NCBI GenBank assembly: GCA_963693315.1
Contig: OY856186.1
Coordinates: 234,841,736 to 234,905,735, forward strand
Direction: 5' to 3'
DNA from: Diogma glabrata
Lineage: Eukaryota; Arthropoda; Insecta; Diptera; Cylindrotomidae
DNA length: 64,000 nt
Shown: positions 35,968-47,303 of the stretch, one piece after another
How the letters are laid out: the number at the start of each line of letters is the position of its first letter
Position numbering within the stretch: position 1 is the stretch's first letter
Notes under the pieces: model-generated
Database searches by the model: none
What the model was told of the DNA's origin: nothing
What the model saw: only the letters and a program-made list of their open reading frames with translations
Program-made: the position numbers and the translations under genes

Positions 35968-36600
35968 TCAATGTTCAGCACTCTCATCAATCGGCAATTT
36001 ACAAACTTTAGATATAGGACGTTTCAAAATTCCGTTTTTAATTTTTATTAATTACTCTAATTTTTCCATCAGCACCAGGACAAACTTCGATTATCAAACC
36101 CAACAACCAACGATTTACTGGAATATTCTCATCTGCCACCATGACAATGTCACTGAATTTTATATTTTGAGTAGCAACCTTATTTTTATTTCTCTGTTGC
36201 TGAGTGTGAACGTATTCAATGGAGAATCTTTTCCAAAAATACTGAAAAAGTTGTGTTATTTTTTGCCAATTGTTTAAACGGTTATTACGAATATCTGTAT
36301 AGGATGGTTCGCAAATGCTTTTTAAAGGACCACCAACCAAGAAATGTCCTGGGGTCAATGGTTCAGGACCATTTGGGCTATCCGATAAAACTGTAAGTGG
36401 TCTCGAATTCAATGCTGCTTCGATTTGAACAACCAACGTGTTGATTTCCTCGAATGACAGTATGACATTGGAAGCGACCCGTTTAAAATGATATTTAAAC
36501 GATTGCCGGACGCCTCCCAGAGACCTCCAAAATTTGGAGCACGAGGGGGAATAAACTTCTACTAGATTTCCTCAGTAGAGCAATGTGATGCTATTTTATT
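35968..36600 (-). pseudogene. BEL/Pao integrase, C-terminal part
   Basis: A stretch near 36540 (APNFGGLWEAS) matches the end of the integrase core. After a frameshift the frame 36436-36038 reads VQIEAALNSRPLTVLSD, which includes the catalytic Glu region, then LTPGHFLVGGPLKS and a C-terminal DUF5641-like domain with RWLLGLIIEVCPGADG. A second small frameshift near 36038 precedes the natural end LPIDESAEH at about 35968. The zinc-binding N-terminus and the first two catalytic Asp residues are deleted, so it is inactive. Confidence 0.85.
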
Positions 36601-36646
36601 CAGTTTCTTTTCAGATAAGAGAAGTTCATACAATTTAAGTTCGTTG

Positions 36647-38430
36647 TTACAACCCACAACCCACAAAGTCCAAGAAAGGGTTAAGTGACTTGATGTTACT
36701 TTTCTTTGGTAACTCTTTATGTTGTTTTAATGCATTTATGTCAGACCCAAATTCTTGGCTTTGAACTACCCTTACTAAAGTGATAAGTGCTTGCTCTAAA
36801 TCATGAACTGACAATTCATATTCACTTGTTTTACGTCTATTTTTCTGCCTACAATTTTTTATAAACCGCAAGCAATAAGCAGTCATTCGCAGAGTTTTTT
36901 CGTATAAACTATATTTGGACAATAAAATAAATTTGCTGGTAGTGCAGGATAATAAAACAGTTTTTTCTTGTTTGAGTTCAAATAAGGTTGAATCAAAGGA
37001 TTGATCAAGATTAAGTTTTTTAACGTTTTGGTTATTATGAGAATATAAAAATGCTGGACCCTTCCACCATATATCAAAACTTTGCAACTCATCTGGCATC
37101 AGGCCGCGAGACACTATGTCGGCTGGGTTTTCCAATGAACTAACATGGTTCCAGGTATATTTAGAAGTAAGTTCCTGAATCTCATTAACACGATTTGCCT
37201 TGAAAGTTTTTAGCTTATGAGGTAGGGTATCAATCCAAGCCAACGTGATCGTCGAGTCTGACCATAAAATTATATGACTTAAATCAAGTTCCAGTGCATT
37301 TACGACTTTGCTAATTAATTGCGAGAGCAATAATGCAGCACAGAGCTCTAAACGAGGTAGAGATGTTGTTTTTAGTGGAGACACACGAGTTTTACTACAT
37401 AGTAGGGAAACAGAAATATTGTCAAATTGGTCAGTATTTTTAAGATACACACAAGCACCGAATGCTTTTTCTGGAGCATCAGAAAAGCCATGTAATTCTA
37501 AATTTGCTGTTTGAAAATGGGCAACCAAACGCTCAAATTTCATATTATTTAAACTCGGTAACTGTGCACTGAAGGCTTTCCAAAGTGTTTGTAAGTCACT
37601 AGAAAGACACTCGTCCCATTCTAATTGATTTTTCCAAAGAACTTGTATGAGAAGCTTGGCAGTAATAATAACCGGGCCCCGAAAACCCAAGGGGTCAAAT
37701 AGTTTTGCAACGTCTGCCAGAACAGATCGCTTAGTGACTAATTTATTGCAGTCGATTGGAACAACGTTAAATGCAAATAAGTCTTTTTTGGGTTCCCACC
37801 GGAGCCCTAAAGTTTTGATGGACTCATTTGAGGAGATTCCACTTGCCCTTAGTTTTTCACGGTCTTCATCTGGTATATTTGAGAGCAGCTCATCACTATT
37901 CGAGCACCATTTGTGTAACCTGAAACCGCCCTTGGCAAGCATCTGAATGAGCTCATTTTGAATATTAGAAGCCTCTAAAATAGTAGAAGCGCCCCTGAGA
38001 ACGTCATCAACATACGTGTCTTTTTTTACTACAACCGAAGCAGTTGGGAATTTTGTAGCTTCATCGTCAGCTAACTGTTTTAAAACCCTGGTCGCAATGT
38101 ATGGTGCGCATGCAGTACCGTATGTTACCGTGGTTAGTTTAAATAGTTTTAGAGGTTCAGAATCAGCATTACGCCAGAAAATACGAAACAGAGAAGTTTG
38201 AGATGAGTTAATATTGATTTGACGATACATTTGTGATATGTCTAATGTGAAGACATATTTATGCTTACGAAAACGTAGTATAATATTAAATAAATCCTGT
38301 TGTACAACAGGTTCAACTAACAAGACATCATTTAGAGAAATGTTTGCAGTGGTTTTTGCCGAGGCATCAAAAACGACTCGACACTTTGTTGTCAAACTTT
38401 CAGGTTTCAGAACCGCTTTTTTGCTGAATT
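36647..38430 (-). pseudogene. BEL/Pao reverse transcriptase and RNase H
   Basis: The longest piece is a 582-codon open frame (38395-36647). RT motifs are KCRVVFDASAKT, FTLDISQMYRQI with the first Asp, TYGTACAPYIATRVL and the active site YVDDVL. RNase H-type motifs follow: LELHGFSDAPEKAFGA, PRLELCAALLLSQLI, ILWSDSTITLAWI and NPADIVSRG. A frameshift near 38430 disconnects it from the upstream part, and the end (LNPFLDF) runs into a deletion that removes the integrase start. All visible catalytic Asp residues are kept, so decay is mostly in the joins. Confidence 0.9.
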
Positions 38431-39557
38431 GAATCCATTTCCCAAAACTTTTTAACCGTTATATCAAGATTTTCCTCAAGTGTAGTATTTAAGGTGGTTT
38501 GCAGTGCAAAATTATGCACTGTGTTTTGAGGTTGTAAATATTTTCCTGTAATAATCCAGCCAAGTACGGATTCTTGGAGTATAGGTAATGATTCGCTCAC
38601 CATAATTCGATTTGTTGTCAACATGTAATCATAAAATTCAGCACCTATTAGTACGTCAACAAGCCTTGGTATATGATAACATGGATCTGCCAACACAAGA
38701 TTAGGTAGGTATAGTCCATTGAGACATATTTAACTCGGAATCTGGCATGGCATCTGATATCACATCCATAATTTAAAAATCTAAGGAACGTTGATAATCA
38801 TTAATTTTAGATTTAAATGTGGTGGTAATGTATTCATGAATAACTGTTCTGTTATGATTTACACTATCTACTGATAAATTAATTTTTTTCGATTGATACC
38901 GATTTTTTTTGCTAACGCAGTAGTTATTAAATTTGAGTGACTCGCAGGGTCCAACAAAACACGACATTCAATGAATCTGTTATGTTTGTCCTTTATCAAT
39001 ATCAATGCAGTGGACAAAATAACAGTTTTATCCAACGCTCCAGATTGCAATGCAAACGCTGTTCTTACTGCAGAATTTGCAGCATCTAAATTTGGTGACA
39101 CTTGCACATTAGGTGAAGCGCCACTAACCATTTCAGAATCCTGAACGTGATGCAGCAGTGTGTTGTGCTTTCTATTGCATATCTTACATGCATCATTGGA
39201 CGGACATCTTTTTTCGCCATGAGATTTTTTTAAACAATTTATACAATGTTTCAAACATTTCAATTTGTGAAAACGTGTGAATGTTGTTAATATCATAAAA
39301 ACTGGGCATGAATAGAAAAGATGTTGTTCCCCATTGCACAATTTGCATATTAGTGGAGAACCCTGATTTAATTTATTATTTTCCAACGGAACATTGACAT
39401 TTGTATTTAAGAACGATTGCGTTCCAGAAGGTTTACTAAAATTGGATTTATAAATTTGGAATTTATTGTTAGAAATAGTAGACTTAATAGGTTGTGACTG
39501 TTTGGATAAATTAAGTGATTCGAGAACTCTACATTTACTTTGGAGAAATTCTTTTAG
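38431..39557 (-). pseudogene. BEL/Pao zinc knuckles and protease-like region
   Basis: The open piece 39386-38868 has Cys/His clusters (CKLCNGEQHLFYSC and CKICNRKHNTLLHH) and then CRVLLDPASHSNLIT. In this family the last motif normally reads LLD(S/T)GS; here the Gly-bearing triplet is DPA, so protease activity is probably lost. Frameshifts follow, and the piece 38696-38400 has LVDVLIGAEFYDYML and VLGWIITGK, the usual linker before RT. It joins the Gag frame upstream through one TAA codon. Confidence 0.82.
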
Positions 39558-40364
39558 TTACTCTTTACGTAGATTCAAATCAAATTTTTTAATTACCAAG
39601 TTTATTAACATTAGCTCTGCAAGACCTTCAAATCTCTGGCCACATGCAGTTAACGATGTTATATGAGAGACACAAGTATTTAATAGATTACGTAGATCAC
39701 TTCCATTGTCTTTACTAATATTAGGCAAGCTGAAAAGTGCATCAATATGATATTCAATAAGCACTCGTTTGTTATCGTATCGCTGCTCTAAATCTCTCCA
39801 AGCCTGCTGGTAGCCCGCCGATGTCAACGTGACATGACCAATAGTGGCCTGGGCATCACCTTTTAATTTGTCAATTAAAAAAGTGAATTTGACGATAGCG
39901 TCATAACTAGAGCTATTATGGACAACTGCCATATAAGTTTCTTTGATTGTTAGCCATTCAATTGGCTTACCATCAAAGACAGGAACTCTTACATCCGATA
40001 TTTTGAGATTTGATGCTGATGCCTTGTTTGCTGCAGCAGCATTATTTGGTACAATTTGATTTAGATTTTGTGTAAAAATCGTGGTTAATTTTGTACGAAT
40101 GCTATGAAAATAATCCTCAAAATCATTTAATAAAAGTTGCATAATCGATAAGTCATCGGCTCCCAATTCATTAAAGCAATGACTAAGAGTTTTTTGAAAT
40201 TCAGTTTGTACTACTTCAAGAGTCAGCTCTCGACTTTCGAGTTCTGAAATAGAAGCACCTTCAATTTGGTGCTTAGTAATAAATTTTTCAATTGATGAGA
40301 GACGAAACTCACAAAGCGACAATTGTTTTTTTGCCTCTGTGATGTCAATTCTTTTTGGAACCAT
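39558..40364 (-). pseudogene. BEL/Pao Gag-like N-terminus (DUF1759)
   Basis: ATG at 40364 opens a 268-codon frame. After a helical N-terminal region, LKISDVRVPVFDGKPIEWLT, LIDKLKGDAQATI and LLNTCVSHITSLTACGQRFE are typical of the DUF1759 capsid-like domain of BEL/Pao elements. A TAA at 39558 interrupts the polyprotein, but the frame continues unchanged into the zinc-knuckle part, so it is a single nonsense mutation rather than a natural end. Confidence 0.85.
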
Positions 40365-40699
40365 AAGGAAATTAAATGTGTAACACTATAATGAAATTAA
40401 ATTTGAACCATCAACATAGCAAATTGAATAATTTCGATATGGCACGTTACCATTCAAATTGAATTAATTTTTTAAAGATCAATAATAGATAATTGAATAA
40501 AGGTTAATAAAAATTTAAATACTTGATAACCAACAGGTTTGTTGATTGAAGATGTTGACAAACTGATCTAACCTCACAATGTTGTATGAGACACCCAATA
40601 CACAGTGGTACAGATCAATTTCAGTTCGGCAAAAATTCATTTTATGAGTGATTCTTATGTATTTTTTAACGCTGAATCCGAATCTGCCATCGGTTTTTT

Positions 40700-40895
40700 C
40701 CCCAGGTCAGTCATTTTCCCGAAAAACCGAAAGAAAAAACCGAATTTTCGGAGTTAAGGTGCAAAGTGTTTTTTTTTTATTCCTTTGGTTTTATATAGTC
40801 ATTTTATGCAGAAAAATGAGTTTTTAAATTTACCCGGTTTTTTTTTCGATCCGAATTTTCGGTTTTTCGGGTTTCCTTTTCGGGTTTTTCGGGTT
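40700..40895. repeat. Imperfect hairpin of CCGAAAAACC words
   Basis: CCCGAAAAACCGAAAGAAAAAA at about 40719 pairs with repeated TTTTCGGTTTTTCGGGTTTCC words at 40855-40898, and CCGAATTTTCGG occurs in both arms. It may be a small fold-back element or simple-sequence expansion. Confidence 0.5.
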
Positions 40896-40899
40896 TCCA

Positions 40900-41206
40900 A
40901 AAAGGCATTTCATAATCAACTAACTGATATTTTCCAACTCCTAAAATAAGTCCGAGGTGGGAGGAGCTAGATCATGTCATAAAACTTCACAAAAAAAATC
41001 TCAATTTCGATAAAAATCATATACAAATAAAATACAACTTTTGTCAAAAAAAGACATTTCATAATCAACTAACTGATATTTTCCAACTCCTAAAATAAGT
41101 CCGAGGTGGGAGGAGCTAGATCATGTCAAAAAACATCACAAAAAAAATCTCAATTTCGATAAAAATCATATACAAATAAAATACAACTTTTGTCAAAAAA
41201 AGACAA
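40900..41206 (+). repeat. 149-bp tandem duplication
   Basis: CATTTCATAATCAACTAACTG recurs at 40906 and 41055. The two units read nearly identical through GTCCGAGGTGGGAGGAGCTA to ACAACTTTTGTCAAAAAAAG. Confidence 0.93.
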
Positions 41207-41313
41207 ATTGTATATAAGAGTACATATTATAATATATACTATGTGTATATTTATATATAAATATATTATATATATGTAACTATGTATATGTGTATATATA
41301 CAAGTATATGTTA

Positions 41314-41472
<159 letters not shown>

Positions 41473-41829
41473 TATGTATATATGTATATATGTTATCTAT
41501 ATGTTCTATCTATATGTTATCTAAACGATATAAAACTTTACTAGTTTGTTAACTTTAAATTTGACCTCACGTGACCTTTGAGAGGTCACATCTTAATTTC
41601 CGCAAAAGTCCTCACTAATTTATGAGTGTCCAATTGAAGCCTGGTAGTTTCTCTACAAGCTCCAAAAGAAAAAATAAGTGGGCACCTCTGGGAGCAAAAG
41701 TTATAGCCAGTTGAATCTCGAATAAAAAACCCGGGCATTATGGGGGGATAATAATGTCAAAATCTTAAAATATATAATTAAAAGATATATTATCAAAATA
41801 TATATATATGTATATACTTTATATATTTT

Positions 41830-42307
41830 AATGTATATAAATAATAATAATAAATTAATAATAAATAGTATAATAAATAGTTTTAAAATCAACCTGTCAT
41901 TTTCAATATGATTTGCTTTACTGAATTGGTTCAAAAAACTTTGCATACTTAAACCAAAACATATAAACCAAACGTAAACACAACAATATTGCCCACATAC
42001 GTCTGTAAAATTACTTTGCAATTGTTTATCATTAAAAATTAAACAATGATTCTTCAAATATTTTAAAATTTTTGGTTTAGTTGGTTTCTGCCCAAAAGAA
42101 TCAAAGTATTCTATACACCCCTTTTTAGGAATATAAATAAATAGCTAACCAGTGTGTTCCAGGGTCCTTAGCCTTATCAGTGTTGACGATTAAAAGAGAT
42201 GGTTTTTCTTTTACTTTTGGAATTCTATCCAGAGCGAACACCCCCTTAAATTTTTTGTTTGTACGCTGGTTACATTTTAAACTGTTAGTTATTTCTAAAT
42301 TGTTCAT
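41830..42307 (-). pseudogene. Polinton maturation protease (adenain-like), frameshifted
   Basis: The first piece (42307-42125) contains FALDRIP and LIVNTDKAKDPGTHWLAIY, with the catalytic His in GTHW. After a frameshift near 42128 the sequence continues with EYFDSFG, then VCGQYCCVYVW with the catalytic Cys. This order of His, Asp-containing block and CGQ(Y/H)C is that of the C5/Ulp1-like cysteine protease that processes capsid proteins in Polintons. It is inactive as it stands because of the frame break; both catalytic motifs are still present. It lies directly after a small unknown ORF. Confidence 0.85.
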
Positions 42308-42639
42308 AAAATAAATTGACTCAAATCACAAACTTTGCTCGCTTCCTTTACATAGTTTACTAAAAACTCTTTTTTAATTAGTTTGTTGGTAATGATTATA
42401 TCAAAACTTTCTAATATTTCTTTAAACTCTTTAGTTATATTTTCGTTAGTCACAGTTCCAAAAGAATCATTTTCAATGTTTTGAGTTGTTAGCTCTTTTG
42501 TTGGAAACTTGTAAGTAAACTCTTTTACGAACTTCTTACAAGGCTCTTTAAATCCTACTATACTAATTTCTTTCACAAACAAACTGTTTTTGTCGGTACA
42601 ACAAAATGTAACATCGACAAGTGCACAGGATGAAGACAT
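42304..42639 (-). CDS. Small uncharacterised ORF of the Polinton block
   Basis: An open frame of 111 codons starts at ATG 42639, between the major capsid and protease genes, and overlaps the protease start by 4 bp. It is rich in Lys, Glu and Phe and has no motif I recognise. Similar-sized unassigned ORFs sit between capsid and protease genes in other Polintons, so a virion-related role is possible but unproven. It has no visible stop or frameshift, unlike its neighbours. Confidence 0.5.
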   Translation of the reverse strand: MSSSCALVDVTFCCTDKNSLFVKEISIVGFKEPCKKFVKEFTYKFPTKELTTQNIENDSFGTVTNENITKEFKEILESFDIIITNKLIKKEFLVNYVKEASKVCDLSQFIL

Positions 42640-42676
42640 GATGTAAAATATTTAAGCTCACGCTTTTTCATCCTAT

Positions 42677-43980
42677 TTATAGGTTTGTGAATATATTTCG
42701 ATTTTTATCGATTTGAATGTTTGCATCAAATTCCCCATAAACAATTGCAGTTAATGTGGACGGCAATGGTTTTGATAACTTTGCTTCAATTCTAACAGTT
42801 CCTTGATTAAGTAGAACTTGGCACATTTCATTCCCTGATGCATCGGAAGTTAAATCAAAAGCAAGTAAAAAAAATCCATTGCTAAACATTGTTTTACTTA
42901 TCTGATGACCTTTATCATTATGGAATATCCCTGTTCCTTGAAAAAGTATGTTGTAGGTTCTGGTATAACAATTATGTTCATCAGAGAAATTAGTTTCAAT
43001 TGCTGTATTAGATATCTATACCCCATTCACATTCAACGAAAATTGAGCAATATCAAAATGTTTAAAATTGAACGGGTTTTTTGAACTTTTTCCTGAATAA
43101 CCAATATTTTCGGTCATACAAAAGATGATTGTAGTTGGCAATTGACCAATGAAAACGTTGTCGAGCGATATGGATGATGTGTTCATAGGAAGAGTATAGG
43201 TTTTTACTTCCACACGTTTATAACTATATATAGCATTCTTTTTTTCCAAAACAGCGTTATGTGCTAATAGAACACTCGGATTAACAGTTACATGTCTCAT
43301 AAACAATGTTGCTTCTAAAATTTTCAATTGAGATTCATCGGTATCGTCAGGAAAAAAATAGAATTATGGTTTTTCTAGTGTTAGTACAATTCGAACATCT
43401 ACGTTGTTTATAAGTAAGGTAGGCTAGTTAAACATATCTACATATAGTTTACCCATTAGCTCAACAACATTGCTATTATTATACAATTTTTGACGGTCTT
43501 TCGATCCAGAATTATTAGATTTTTCTATGTTCGCTTTATCTAAAGTCCATCCTGAGCACTCTAAATGTGTGGTAGCAGCATCATTACCATAATTTAATAG
43601 CGATTCAATATATGCTCTATAGTGATAATTTCCATAAGATGGTTTGATTGATTTTTCCCGTTTAATTGAATATTACATTGTTTTATTAGAGAATGTAAAA
43701 GATTGTTTACTACACTTGGCTGTGATAGTTCTTTTCCGTCTGCCACTTTATCATTATTCCATAACCCTCCATCTTTTTTCAAAATCCGTATTTTCAATCT
43801 TAAATATGTAGAAGATAAGTCCCTATATGTATCTCCATGACCTAATGAAACAAATTCTATTACCGATGGTTTATCTAATGAGGCTATAGGGTTGTAAGAA
43901 ACCTCTTCAGATCGTAGAATACTTGATTGAATAGGTTGTGCTTTAAATATATCCAATTCAGATTTCCTACATTCCACCAT
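42677..43980 (-). pseudogene. Polinton major capsid protein, broken
   Basis: The N-terminal piece (43980-43594) starts at an ATG and contains ILRSEEVSYNPIASLDKPSV, IEFVSLGHGDTYRDLSSTYL and QCNIQLNGK, the hallmarks of the Polinton double jelly-roll capsid protein. The frame then shifts. A block about 43600-43520 keeps the YHYRAYIE-type motif. The middle piece (43327-43016) has FMRHVTVNPSVLLAHNAVLE and ends at an in-frame TAG, after which the same frame continues into the final piece (42889-42677) with LNQGTVRIEAKLSKPLP and NIQIDKNRNIFTNL, the usual C-terminus. There is at least one frameshift and one nonsense codon. It is a non-functional old copy. Confidence 0.88.
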
Positions 43981-44511
43981 GACTAATCAAAATAGTATAT
44001 TGTGCAACAAGTGAGAAAAGTACTTTCCCCACATGTTTCACACTATACTTTTTCTACAACTGCACAAAATCAAAGAATACAATTCATGTAACTTAATATT
44101 TATTTTGAAAGTTATATAAGCGAAACTAAAATATACTAAAATAATATCTAAGTATCCTACCTCTTAACAGTCATAAAAGATTTATTTAATATTGTAGTTA
44201 ATGGTAAAATTTGTACAATTGTGTATGGTTAAACCCGGTACCACTATGTCGTATTAACGTAATATTCAATAGAAATTGCTCTTATGTGACTTCAAATGAA
44301 AACCACGTTAAAAATTCTAATACTAATCACGTATAATCTGACAGTTTTGACAACTAATTTAAAGCTGAGCAGCAGCCAACTAAGTTTTTGTTGATTCTCC
44401 GCATACTTAAATGTATATGTGTGGGCAAAGTGCTGTGAGAAATAATATTTTTCACAGTATTAGCAATACGTGATTTTGAGATTAAGTAAGCTGTGAGAAA
44501 TACGCTATTTT
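43981..44511. other. Intergenic part of the Polinton block
   Basis: 530 bp between the minor and major capsid genes without an ORF or motif I recognise. Confidence 0.5.
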
Positions 44512-44969
44512 TCATAGCAGGTGTAGAAAAACATCTTTTTCTTTCTTAAGTCTATAAACTTTACGTCGTTTCGAAGTAAAATAATTTAAATTTTTGATCG
44601 ACAGCCTATTTATAACTTTTCTTTTCCTTTTTCCCGACCCATACATTTCATTGAATTTTTGAACTGCCCCGCGTCTTACACTTTTGACAATCTCTTTACC
44701 GCGATCTTGCAGAACTTCCTTAATATTTGCATCGGATACCATATCTGATAAAGCACTTATACCAGAGTTTACAACCTGCTTTTTTAGTAAATCAGCTCCC
44801 CGAAGAAAATAATGGTTTCAACTACTTGAAAAGCCCCCAAAAACCTACCTATGCCACGTCCTCGTTGATATGGGACAGTCGAATGTACCAACGGACCAAT
44901 ATCCTCAATGCCTTTCCCCGTTTGACTCAAACAGTATCTGTAATATACTCCTTCCATAATGCTTTTCAT
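44512..44969 (-). pseudogene. Polinton pX/VI-like minor capsid protein, frameshifted
   Basis: The N-terminal piece (44969-44784; MEGVYYRYCLSQTG at 44957) has GIGRFLGA with a GRG(I/L)G-type glycine motif. After a frameshift the second piece (44742-44512) shows IVKSVRRGAVQKFNEMYGSG and a strongly basic KRKRKV segment near its end. The amphipathic start, Gly motif and basic tail are those of the adenovirus pVI/pX-like minor capsid proteins of Polintons. The open frame extends beyond the basic tail for ~30 residues, which may be added sequence. It is broken, so no product is expected. Confidence 0.75.
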
Positions 44970-45005
44970 AAAACACTAAATTGTTTAATAGAATCCCCCT
45001 TTTAT

Positions 45006-45888
45006 TTATATACTTTTTTTAAAATGTAATACAATTTTTGTAGGAATACTACTTGTTGCAAAATTAATTTTGCTACTATATTTATCGCATATTAGAACAG
45101 AAATATTATTAAACAAATTTTTCTCAACAGCAAAATATTGTATATTTATAATTTCTTTTTCCATTCCTTCAAATGCATTTTTTGTGTTTATCGTTCTTAA
45201 ACATCTCACAGTGCTATCTCCCACCATATTTGGTTCAATAATATCGGTATAGACAAAAAGCATTTCTGGTTTAATTACAGGTGTCATAGGTAAATATTGC
45301 AGAAATGTTTTAAATAAATCTAAGAGTCTTGACTTATGCTTTTTAAAATCTTTAATTTTTACAGCTATCTGATCAAAACATGATTTCAGTAATTCTTCGA
45401 GTGAGTAGCTATGATCTGCCTTTAATTTTAGCTCAAGTGGTGGTTAATTTATACATATTTTAATAAATTCATTTGCTTCAGGTAGATGTTTTGCTTCAGG
45501 TAGATTTTTTGCTTCAGGTAGATTTTCTAATGATCTTGGTGCAGGTGTAGCCACGTAATTGGAATCCAAAGATATAAAATCATATATTCCTCAAATTAGT
45601 TCACGCTGTAACGCTGTGGATTTCTGGTATGACACCTTAACTGTAATGTTCATCATTTATGATGGGATCTTTAATTTAAACACTGCATCTAACCTCATAA
45701 CGTTAACTGAATCTCCAATTGATACATGTGGTGGGCAGCACATTTCCCGAGGTGACAGCCGCTGGGTCTGGGTCTTCCACCATTCAATTTGGAGCATGAA
45801 AGTGCTGCGGTTTGGGATATTTTTAAAAACTACTTTTAAACAAAAATATTTGATTCTATTCTATTTAAAGCACAAAACTATTTTATAA
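45006..45888 (-). pseudogene. Polinton penton-like protein fragments
   Basis: The C-terminal piece (open from about 45443 to 45006) contains MLFVYTDIIEPNMVGD and SIPTKIVLHFKKS, which I recall as the conserved end of the single jelly-roll penton protein. Upstream, the minus strand has a block with IEWWKTQTQRLSPREMC near 45750 and a SLDSNYVATPAP block near 45550, separated by stops. At 45476-45527 an 18-bp unit is repeated three times, encoding LPEAK(N/H). Penton assignment of the 5' part is weaker. It precedes the minor capsid gene, as in other Polintons. Confidence 0.65.
45476..45527 (-). repeat. 18-bp coding repeat, three copies
   Basis: GCTTCAGGTAGATTTT-type units occur three times in a row, in frame with the penton-like pseudogene, encoding repeated LPEAK(N/H). 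Confidence 0.85.
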
Positions 45889-46275
45889 AAACAAACTGAT
45901 TCAACAAACAACTGTTAAGCATTACATTAAAATACCGTTTCCAACTTCCTATTTTGGCAACGTCCAGTTATCCGGATGATCTGATGTTACTGATCATCCA
46001 CTCAAACCCACCCAGAACCGAATTTGATTTCCCCAGTAATAGAGGAAATACCTTGTTTGCAATGGAGCTGAGAGACACTCAAATCACATAATTCTGACTA
46101 CTATTGACACATATTTAATTTCACTTTAACACTTTTATTAAATTATGTACGAACTGGTTTCAAACAAAAACATTAGAAAAACTATGTATACAGTATACAC
46201 GATCCATCCGTTAAGCAAAACAAAATAAAAAATTAAGCGTATGCACTAAATTCTGGTATATGTATATATATATAT
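45889..46275. other. Spacer, nothing recognised
   Basis: No ORF or TIR seen. A short TATATATATA run precedes the solo LTR and served as its target. Confidence 0.5.
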
Positions 46276-46978
46276 TGTTACGTTTTTCCAACCTTACTTC
46301 GAATTGGCCTTACTCTCAATTCGATAAACGTAATTCCCCAATCTCTTCCTGAGTTCGATCACTAAGCGATTAGTAAGCCAAACACCAGGTTTTATTAAGA
46401 ATTTAACTTCTTAATTGTTTCACAACAACAGGAAAACAATACAGCAAACAATATTCCTAACTAGAATATTCTTTCAACCGCTTCAGAAACTCCAACGGTT
46501 GATTGTAGAAATTTCCAGTACACCACGTTCAAAATAATACACAAAATATTTCTATTCAATAACACTTTTAACTTTATTACACTTATAACTTTACACAAAA
46601 TCTAATTTAAAGATCACTTTTATAATTTAACTTCACTATCGCAGGTTTAAAATAACACTAATTTTACATTTAATTTCACTTTACTGTCGCAGGTCTAAAA
46701 TAAAACTAATTAAAAACTACAAAAGGTATTTTTCTTATATACCTTCTGCAATACTTCTAGATAATTCGACATCACTTTCCAGAAACCTTGAGAAAACATT
46801 AGAATATTCGATTATTTTACGTTATGTTGATTTGATTCATAAAATCGTTTATGTTGACCCTATTTCTAAGAAGAGACAACAACAACAATATTCATTTCAT
46901 TAATTTGTTTGTTGTGTTTTGTTGATTTTATTTTCCTGGAAGTGACCGTAATCGTCTAGATTTTTCTGAATCGTAACA
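46276..46978. mobile_element. Solo LTR with 4-bp target duplication
   Basis: 703 bp beginning TGTTACG and ending CGTAACA, a perfect 7-bp terminal inverted repeat, flanked by ATAT on both sides (46272-46275 and 46979-46982). It contains an internal ~55-bp duplication (TATCGCAGGTTTAAAATAA near 46637, TGTCGCAGGTCTAAAATAA near 46685). LTR-type ends and a 4-5-bp duplication indicate a gypsy- or BEL-type element that lost its body by LTR recombination. It is unrelated to the gypsy LTR at 52730. Confidence 0.85.
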
Positions 46979-47303
46979 ATATATATATTTGAAATTTTAT
47001 AATACCTAGAGATACAAATATTAATATAGAATTGCATGCAAATTCAAAACAAACTTTAAGTAACCTAATAACTAGAATTTTGTAATTTAATTGTTACCTA
47101 TATTAGCATTACATTTATTGATACCTATATTTAAAAATCATATGTAAATTTATACAAACAAAAACAATAAATAAATTAGTCTTTCTTTTTTTTCAATAAT
47201 TAAGATGCTACAATAAAATACATGTTATCAATTAACATTACAACAAACAAAAAAAATAAATAAATAATTTAGTCTGTAACGCAGTATAACCTTTCTTCTA
47301 ATA
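46979..47303. other. AT-rich spacer, nothing recognised
   Basis: No ORF or inverted repeat beyond the flanks of the next MITE. Confidence 0.5.

Larger units (their letters stand above)
35968..40364 (-). mobile_element. Decayed BEL/Pao retrotransposon
   Basis: On the minus strand the order is Gag-like DUF1759, zinc knuckles, aspartic protease-like region, RT, RNase H and integrase end, the canonical BEL/Pao order in what was a single polyprotein. The copy has several stops and frameshifts and lacks most of the integrase. No convincing LTR pair was found, although both flanks share an AACAGGTTTGT word. Confidence 0.88.
41830..45888 (-). mobile_element. Decayed Polinton/Maverick (adintovirus-like) fragment
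   Basis: Minus-strand order: penton-like fragments, a pX/VI-like minor capsid protein, the double jelly-roll major capsid protein, a small unknown ORF, and an adenain-type protease. This is the structural block of Polintons. DNA polymerase B, retroviral-type integrase, packaging ATPase and long terminal repeats are not found. Every ORF has stops or frameshifts. It is an old copy of a large DNA transposon/endogenous virus-like element. Confidence 0.85.

Noticed and set aside
35720..40620. LTRs for the BEL element based on AACAGGTTTGT near 35773 and 40530.
   Set aside because: Only an 11-bp word is shared; the surrounding sequence does not align by eye.
45559..45888. 109-aa plus-strand ORF.
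   Set aside because: The opposite strand carries penton-like coding blocks in the expected Polinton order; the plus frame is a shadow.
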